From Myxococcales bacterium (GTDB lineage Bacteria; Myxococcota_A; Polyangia; Haliangiales; Haliangiaceae), in NCBI GenBank assembly GCA_016717005.1, contig JADJUF010000001.1, positions 248,001 to 312,000 on the forward strand: DNA of 64,000 nt, written 5' to 3'. Made by a program: the position numbers and the translations under genes. The notes below the pieces were generated by a model. It was not told where the DNA came from and did no database searches. It worked only from the letters and a program-made list of their open reading frames with translations. Shown piece after piece: positions 58,351 to 64,000 of the stretch (the stretch's first letter is position 1; every line of letters starts with the position of its first letter).

Positions 58351-61300
58351 CGACACAGCCCCGCGTCGAAGAAGTACGACAGCGTGTACGGGCTGCACTC
58401 GAAGCCCGGCGAGTTGGCGCCGCGGATCCGCACGTAGGACGTGTACCGGTCGGTCTGGCCCGGCCCGCACGCGCCGTCGAGGTACTGGCTCAGCGTCAGG
58501 GTCGTGCCGGCCGCGGCCTCGTAGCAGTAGCCGGCGGGCCAGCCGCACGAGTCGGTGTTCAAGCACAGCTCGTAGCTGCCAGCGCCGGCGGGCACGGTCA
58601 GCGTCACCGACACCTGGTAGTCCTCGTCGAACGAGAAGCTGCCGCAGCCGCAGCTGCCGTCGGTCTCGGTCAGCGGGATCGCGTAGTAGTCGCCGTCGCC
58701 GCTGCCGTAGATGGTCATGCTCGTGTAGGTGTTCGACTGATCGCTGCCGACGCCGCCGAGCGTGCGCACCGAGCCGCAGTCGGGGTTGGGCTCGTAGGCG
58801 TCGCTGAAGGTGCCGTTGTCGACCGTGCCGTCGCAGTTGTCGTCGATGTTGTTGCAGGTCTCGGTGGTGGGGGTGCCGGGCGTGCAGGTCGCGGGCGCGC
58901 CGTTGGTGCACTGGGGCGCGGTCCGGACGCACGCGCCGGTGCCGCAGGTCTGGGTGCCGGGGTTGACGTTGGTGCAGGCGCCGGCGACGGTGCCGGTGCA
59001 GGTCGACGCGGTCGGATCCTGGCAGGTCGCGTTGCAGGTCAAGGTCACCGGCCCGGCCGTGGTCGTGGCGCCGCACTCCTGGGCCTGGGTCCGGCACGCG
59101 CGCGCGCCGTTGCAGGCGGCGACGTTGGCGGGCACGTCGGCCTTGCGCCGGCAGCTGTCGCCCAGCCACGAGTGGAAGAAGCCGACGCACGACACCGCGC
59201 CGCACTCGTTGTCGGGATCCTGACCCGACGGCACCGCCGCGCACGTGCCGAGCGAGCCGGGCAGGTCGCAGGCCTCGCACGAGCCGGTGCAGGCGCTGGT
59301 GCAGCAGACGTTGTCGACGCACTGGAGCCCGCCGGCGCACTCGTTGGTCGCGGTGCAGAACCCGCCGGGGCCGGCGTCGGGGACGCACGTGCCGCCGGTG
59401 CAGTGGGCCGAGGCGTCGCAGCCGGCGTCGCCGGTGCACGAGGTCGAGCAGGTCGGCGGGGTCTGGGCCGGAGCGCTCGTGCACACCACCGCCGGGTACG
59501 GCCCGCAGGCGCTGGCCTCGATGCCGCCGCAGCCGCTGTCGTCGTCGCGGGTCGCGGTCGTGCACTGGTTCGCGGCGCTGCAGACGCCGTCGACGCGGGT
59601 GCCCTGGCAGGTGCTCGGCGCGCCGCACACCGACGCCTGCCCGTAGGCGCCGCAGTCGTTGTCGGCGGCGCAGCAGTCGCCGGTCGCGCAGCAGAAGCCG
59701 TTGCCGCAGTGGCCGCTCTGGCACTCGCCGGCGTCGTCGCAGGTGCCGCCGCTGGGCTGGTCGGGGACGCACTGGCCACCGGCGTTGCAGTAGGCGTTGG
59801 CGTCGCAGTCGGCGTCGCCGGTGCACGACGTCGGGCACAGCGGCGCGGTCTGGGTCGCGCTGCCGGTGCAGAACACCGGCCGGTACGGGCCGCAGTCGCT
59901 GGCCGGGGTGGTGCCGGTGCAGGCCGAGTCGTCGTCGACGCCGGCCGCGGTGCCGCAGATCGACGCGACGCAGGTCGCGACGTCGGCCTCGCCGTCGCAC
60001 GCGCTGGGCGACGTGCACACCGGCGCCGAGTGGTACGCCACCGGGCAGGCGGCGGCGGCGTTGCAGCAGTCGCCGCCGGCGCAGCAGAAGCCGTTCTGAC
60101 AATGGTCGCTCTTGCAGCGCCCGTCGTCGACGCCGCAGGCGAGGCCGTCGTCGAGATCCTCGCGGCAGGTCTGGCTCGCGGGGTCGCACCAGGCGTCGGC
60201 GTCGCACTGCGCGCTCGAGGTGCACGAGGTCGGGCACAGCGGCGCGGTCTGGTTGGCGGCGCCCGAGCAGCTGATCGGCAGCCAGAAGCCGCAGTCGTTG
60301 GCGACGGTCGTCGCCGAGCAGGCGCTGTCATCGGCGACGCCGTTCTGGGTCGTGCACTCGAAGTTGGTGTTGCAGACCGCGGCGCCGCGGGTGCCCTGGC
60401 AGCTCGCGGGCGTGTCGCACACCGGCATGAACGTGCCGAAGGTCGGGCAGTCCATCGCCTGCTGGCAGCAGTCGCCGTCGCCGCAGCAGAAGCCGTTCTG
60501 GCAGTGGCCGCTCTCGCAGTCGGAGCTCTCGTCGCAGACCCCGCCGCCGGGGAGATCGTCGAGGCACACCGACGCGTCGCAGTGCGCCGACGGGATGCAC
60601 TTGAGATCGCCCTCGCCGTCGCACGCCGTGGCGCAGGTGGCGCCGTCCTCGCCGCCGTCGGCGCAGGTGTACAGCCCGCACAGCACCGCCGGCTGCTGCT
60701 GGCAGCCGGTGACGCCGGCGCACACGTCGCCGGCCCGCTCGAAGTAGCCCAGCGCGCCGAGCTCACACATCGGCGCGTCGCAGTCGAGCGGGTTGTCGTC
60801 GACGCCGCCGAGGCAGTCGTTGTCGCGGCCGTCGCAGGTCTCGCGCCCGCCGTTGTACGACTCGGGATCGGCGTCGTCGCAATCGGCGTCGAGGCAGCCG
60901 TCGCCGACGCCGTGGCGATCGCCGTCGGCGTCGATGCAGCACACGCCGTTGAGCGGCATGCACTGCCGGCGCGGCCGCTCATCGACCGAGGTCACCATCT
61001 GGCACGTGAACCCGGTCGCGCACACGGTCGGATCGGCGGTGCAGTCGACCGCGCAGAACTTGCCGGCGGTGAGCTGGACGCACAGATCGCCGTCGTCGCC
61101 GCAGTCCTCGTCGGTGGCGCAGGTGTCGCACAGGTTGGGCGGCGCCAGCACGCACACCCGCAGGTCGCCGCCGTCGTGCGACACGGTGTGGCAGGCGTAG
61201 CCGTCGGGGCAGTCGAAGTCGCAGGTGCGCGTGCAGGTGCGGGTGCCGGTCCCGTCGTCGTGGCAGACCCGGCTGGCGCAGTCGAGGTCGTCGACGCAGG

Positions 61301-61454
61301 CCTCGCCGAAGGCCGCGCCGGTCGGCCCGTCGGGGATCGCGGCGGCGTCGCTGCCGGCGTCGCCGTCGGGGGCGCTCGGGCGCGAGCTGGCGCAGGCCCC
61401 GAACCAGATCATGGCCACGGCGAGCGCGGCGCGGACGTACGACGAGTGCGGCAT
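58347..61454 (-). CDS. Cys-rich MopE-like lipoprotein, 1035 residues
   Basis: Lipobox FGAC. The mature protein has about 14 Cys-rich knots with repeated DDLDCASRVCHDDG, CQNGFCCGDGDCC, SHCDASVCLDD and CPTSCTGDADCDANAYC units, plus Asp-rich motifs DADCDDADPESYNG and CDGRDNDCLGGVDDN and later NIDDNCDGTVDNG. These are the metal-binding motif of MopE/MopE-like proteins. The last 150 residues have a beta-rich PPC-like block. It is likely exported and calcium- or copper-binding. It overlaps the next gene by 4 bases. Confidence 0.75.
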   Translation of the reverse strand: MPHSSYVRAALAVAMIWFGACASSRPSAPDGDAGSDAAAIPDGPTGAAFGEACVDDLDCASRVCHDDGTGTRTCTRTCDFDCPDGYACHTVSHDGGDLRVCVLAPPNLCDTCATDEDCGDDGDLCVQLTAGKFCAVDCTADPTVCATGFTCQMVTSVDERPRRQCMPLNGVCCIDADGDRHGVGDGCLDADCDDADPESYNGGRETCDGRDNDCLGGVDDNPLDCDAPMCELGALGYFERAGDVCAGVTGCQQQPAVLCGLYTCADGGEDGATCATACDGEGDLKCIPSAHCDASVCLDDLPGGGVCDESSDCESGHCQNGFCCGDGDCCQQAMDCPTFGTFMPVCDTPASCQGTRGAAVCNTNFECTTQNGVADDSACSATTVANDCGFWLPISCSGAANQTAPLCPTSCTSSAQCDADAWCDPASQTCREDLDDGLACGVDDGRCKSDHCQNGFCCAGGDCCNAAAACPVAYHSAPVCTSPSACDGEADVATCVASICGTAAGVDDDSACTGTTPASDCGPYRPVFCTGSATQTAPLCPTSCTGDADCDANAYCNAGGQCVPDQPSGGTCDDAGECQSGHCGNGFCCATGDCCAADNDCGAYGQASVCGAPSTCQGTRVDGVCSAANQCTTATRDDDSGCGGIEASACGPYPAVVCTSAPAQTPPTCSTSCTGDAGCDASAHCTGGTCVPDAGPGGFCTATNECAGGLQCVDNVCCTSACTGSCEACDLPGSLGTCAAVPSGQDPDNECGAVSCVGFFHSWLGDSCRRKADVPANVAACNGARACRTQAQECGATTTAGPVTLTCNATCQDPTASTCTGTVAGACTNVNPGTQTCGTGACVRTAPQCTNGAPATCTPGTPTTETCNNIDDNCDGTVDNGTFSDAYEPNPDCGSVRTLGGVGSDQSNTYTSMTIYGSGDGDYYAIPLTETDGSCGCGSFSFDEDYQVSVTLTVPAGAGSYELCLNTDSCGWPAGYCYEAAAGTTLTLSQYLDGACGPGQTDRYTSYVRIRGANSPGFECSPYTLSYFFDAGLCR

Positions 61455-61513
61455 GGGTCCCCCGCGACCATGCTCCCGTACAGACGCGGGCTTTTCAAGC
61501 GCGGCGAGCCGGG

Positions 61514-61605
61514 GTCCGGAACCGGAACCGGAGCCGGAGCCGGACCGGTGCCGGAACCGGAGCCGGAACCGGTGTCGGAACCGGAGCCGGAGCCGGGACC
61601 GGGCG
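61514..61605. repeat. GGTTCC/GGCTCC hexanucleotide array (array 4)
   Basis: About 92 bases of GGAACC, GGAGCC and GGTGCC units on the plus strand; on the minus strand it begins 8 bases after the VIT-protein stop at 61613. It lies ahead of the MopE-like gene start at 61454. Confidence 0.85.
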
Positions 61606-61612
61606 ACCGGCC

Positions 61613-64000
61613 TCAGAACGCCGCTTCGACGCCGGCGCTGACGGTGACCGTGTTCGTCCCTGGACCCGCGAGCCCGGTCAAGCGCAGCGCCAGGCCGATG
61701 CCCTGGCGCCCGATCAGCAGGCCGACGTCGTAGGCCGCCGCCGCGGCGTCGCTCCAGCCCACGCCGACGCCAGCGTCGAGGCGCACCGGCAGGCGCGCGG
61801 TCGTGGTGAGGCTCACCAGCGCCGCTGCGCCGAGCGCGGTGTCGTCGACCGGCGCGCCGGTCAGCTCCAGGCGGACGCCGAGCGCGTAGAACCGCGGCAG
61901 GCGCCAGTACGAGCCCAACGACAGGTGCGCGGCCGGCACCCGCGCGTCGACGCGCACGCCGAACCCGAGGCTGGCGACGAGGAAGTGGCGGTCGAGCGCG
62001 CGGCGGAGCACCGACTCCGACGCCCCCACGTCGCTGGCGTAGGCGCGCTGCGCCTCCGGGGCCTGCGCCTCGGCCTCGTCGTCGGCGATGCCCGCGGTCG
62101 CGACCCCGCCGCCGCTGTCGCCGCCGCTGACCGTGGTCGAGTCCGAGTCGAGCGAGAGATCCGGCCGCGGTGGCGGCTGCGGCGCGGTCGCCGGGGTCGG
62201 GCGGCGCGCGTCGACCACGTCCTCGAACGTGCGCTCGCGCTGCTCCTCGCGCAGCGCGTCCCGCCGGGTGCCGGCCGGGGCCGGCACCGGGACCGCGATC
62301 ACCGAGCGCACCGGCTCGTCGGCGCGGGTCGTCGAGGCGATCAACGCGGTGGTCGGCGCGACGATGCCGCGCTCGAGGGCCAGGAGCGTCGCGGCGTCGC
62401 GATCACCCGCGGCGTACAGGCGCGCGACCCGCAGGGCCGCCCACGTCGACGGCAAGATCGCGCTGGAGCCGCGCTCGAGCTTCGCGCGCAGCTTGCGCGG
62501 CCCGATCGAGATCTCGATCTCGCCCGACGGCACGCCGGCGGGATCGACCGCGACCAGGAGCGCGGCCTGGCCGGGGCCGACCCGGGTGGTGCTGGCCTCG
62601 GTGTCGACCACCGCCGGCGTGCGCCAGTCGACGGTGACCGGCGCGGCCCGGTCGCTCGCGAGGATCGTCGCGACCACCGCGGCGGCGTCGTCGAGCGAGC
62701 CGAGCACGCCCACGGTCGCGCCGGTGCGGGCGGCGATCGCCGCGAGCAGCCAGCGGTTGGGCGCGGCGCCCACGCCGATCGTGTGGATCGGCAGCCCGCC
62801 GGCGGCCGCGCGCTCGATCGCCGCGGCGTCGTCGGCGACCAGCCCGTCGGTGATGAGCACGACCTGCAGGGCCGGATCGCGCGGCAGCCGGGCCAGCGTG
62901 ACCGCCAGCGCCCGGGTCAGATCGCTGGTGCCGGTCGGCAACGCGGCGAGCACGCGCCGCGCCTCGGCCCGATCGAGCGTGGCCCGCGCCGGCGCCTGGC
63001 CGAGGCCGGCGATCGCGACGGTGTCGCCGGCGGGCAGCGCGTCGATCAGGGTCCGCCCGACCGCGCGGGCGGCCGCGGCGGCGGCGCCGTCGAGCGAGCG
63101 CGAGCGATCGACGACGACGACCCAGCGCCGGGTCGCGCGCACGGGCGGTGCGGCGTCGGCGGCCGGCTCGATCAGCACCGCGACGTAGGCGCCGCCGCCG
63201 GCGGGCTCGACGAACGCGCGCACCTGCTCGGCCTGGTGGCTGCGCCAGCGCACGATCAGCTCGCGATCGCCGCGGGTGTCGTCGACGGTGACCGCGGCGC
63301 CACTGCCGGCGGCGGCGACCGCGATCGGGTGGGTCGGCGACACCACGTCGGCGGCGTCGTCGAGCGCGAGCCGCACGTGGAATGGGGTGGCGGCGCCGGC
63401 GCCGGTCGGCGGCGTGACCCGCGATCCGTCGGGCGCGCGGTCGGTGTCGACCGCGGTGCCGCTGCCGTGGGTCGGCTGACCGGTGGCCGTGCCCGGCACG
63501 AACCGCGGGCCGACCACCAGCGGGTGCGCCAGCTCCCAGATGCCGTCATGCCGGGGCAGCACCGCCTGCCAGCGCAACGTCACGACCACGTCGCCGCCGG
63601 CCGGGATGGGCGCCAGCGACTGCGTGAACATGCCCGGTCGCTCGACCTCGGTCAGGGCCGCGGCGCGGCCGGCCGCCACGGCGTCCTGGTACGCCGCCGC
63701 GGCCTCGGCCCGGCGCGCGATCACCCCGCGGACCTTGGTGCCGCCGACCGTCGCCTCCATCGCCTCGACCGCGGCGCCCGGCGGCAGCGGGAACACGTAG
63801 ACCCCCTCGACCGCGACCGCGCGATCGTTGTGGAAGCGCTGGCGCACGACCCCGCGGGCCACGCCCAGGTGCACGTCGATCTCGATCGACGACTCGACCA
63901 CCGGCACCGGCTGGGCCTGCACGAACAGCCCGGCGCCGGTCGCGGTCGCGCCCGCCCGCGCGGGGAACAGCGCGACCGCCAGGCACACCAGGACCGCGAG
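61613..64000 (-). CDS. VIT/vWA domain protein with a barrel-like C-terminus (5' partial)
   Basis: The frame runs to the right edge, so the start lies outside (an internal GTG at 63988 would cut the signal). At least 795 codons. The N-terminus is a signal segment (LVCLAVALFPARAGA), then a VIT domain (VAVEGVYVFPLPPGAAV). A vWA domain has the MIDAS DRSRS and ITDG. A Pro/Thr/Ser linker is followed by about 130 residues with alternating strands (LPRFYALGVRLELTG, VRLDAGVGVGWSDA) ending in GVEAAF, like a small outer-membrane barrel. VIT-vWA proteins act in adhesion or surface display. The fusion to a barrel-like end is unusual. An array follows the stop. Confidence 0.7.
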   Translation of the reverse strand, partial: LAVLVCLAVALFPARAGATATGAGLFVQAQPVPVVESSIEIDVHLGVARGVVRQRFHNDRAVAVEGVYVFPLPPGAAVEAMEATVGGTKVRGVIARRAEAAAAYQDAVAAGRAAALTEVERPGMFTQSLAPIPAGGDVVVTLRWQAVLPRHDGIWELAHPLVVGPRFVPGTATGQPTHGSGTAVDTDRAPDGSRVTPPTGAGAATPFHVRLALDDAADVVSPTHPIAVAAAGSGAAVTVDDTRGDRELIVRWRSHQAEQVRAFVEPAGGGAYVAVLIEPAADAAPPVRATRRWVVVVDRSRSLDGAAAAAARAVGRTLIDALPAGDTVAIAGLGQAPARATLDRAEARRVLAALPTGTSDLTRALAVTLARLPRDPALQVVLITDGLVADDAAAIERAAAGGLPIHTIGVGAAPNRWLLAAIAARTGATVGVLGSLDDAAAVVATILASDRAAPVTVDWRTPAVVDTEASTTRVGPGQAALLVAVDPAGVPSGEIEISIGPRKLRAKLERGSSAILPSTWAALRVARLYAAGDRDAATLLALERGIVAPTTALIASTTRADEPVRSVIAVPVPAPAGTRRDALREEQRERTFEDVVDARRPTPATAPQPPPRPDLSLDSDSTTVSGGDSGGGVATAGIADDEAEAQAPEAQRAYASDVGASESVLRRALDRHFLVASLGFGVRVDARVPAAHLSLGSYWRLPRFYALGVRLELTGAPVDDTALGAAALVSLTTTARLPVRLDAGVGVGWSDAAAAAYDVGLLIGRQGIGLALRLTGLAGPGTNTVTVSAGVEAAF

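Overview
The window is very GC-rich and gene-dense. Many genes encode Cys-anchored lipoproteins, one protein ends in a MYXO-CTERM-like sorting tail, and others carry AgmX/PglI-type (TonB-C-like) domains or MopE-like Asp/Cys motifs. Together these point to a myxobacterium-like member of the Myxococcota, perhaps Haliangiales/Kofleriaceae. The lineage is an inference from gene content, not a measured placement.

Layout. 1-743: the 3' part of an acetylglutamate kinase/N-acetyltransferase fusion (arginine synthesis). 993-6321: secreted and lipoprotein genes, including a frameshifted dihaem cytochrome and the MYXO-CTERM protein. 6345-9425: glutaminyl-tRNA synthetase with a C-terminal YqeY-like domain, a hexanucleotide array and a DCC thiol-oxidoreductase. 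10537-13470: a translationally coupled operon of an ECF-like membrane protein (T-like half, 29-glycine linker, S-like half) and two molybdenum-storage-protein subunits. 14388-14619: tRNA-Gln(CTG) and tRNA-Glu(CTC) with promoter and terminators. 14791-22974: membrane proteins and large lipoproteins. 23093-35880: two giant overlapping TPR proteins of 2354 and 1908 residues that share a C-terminal domain. 36011-41353: hutH (two apparent frameshifts), hutU, and a NhaR-like LysR regulator divergent from a TerC/Alx protein. 41595-43098: scoAB CoA-transferase. 43135-43652: a Phd/ParE-type toxin-antitoxin pair with an inverted-repeat operator. 43822-46590: methylmalonyl-CoA-mutase-type large subunit (frameshifted), an unknown protein and an IHF/HU protein with an acidic tail. 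46594-49556: Sel1 protein, FAD reductase, lipoprotein. 49660-57524: a minus-strand fatty/branched-acid catabolic cluster (SDR, enoyl-CoA hydratase, two acyl-CoA dehydrogenases, B12-binding mutase subunit, MeaB) with three lipoproteins embedded in it. 57556-64000: membrane protein, Cys-rich MopE-like lipoprotein, and a VIT/vWA protein that runs off the right edge.

How the genes fit together. The mutase large subunit, the separate B12-binding subunit and the MeaB GTPase form a split mutase system. It would be fed by the acyl-CoA dehydrogenases, hydratase and CoA-transferase, so this part of the window looks like short-chain or branched-chain acyl-CoA catabolism. Histidine degradation is represented by hutHU.

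Most notable points. (1) Four GGCTCC/GGTTCC hexanucleotide arrays each start within about 15 bases of an upstream gene's stop codon. (2) The ECF-like T-S fusion is coupled to Mo-storage genes. (3) Lipoproteins with AgmX-like domains are coupled into the acyl-CoA/B12 operon. (4) Five otherwise conserved genes carry six apparent single-base indels, most simply explained as sequence errors, and this must be considered before calling any of them pseudogenes.
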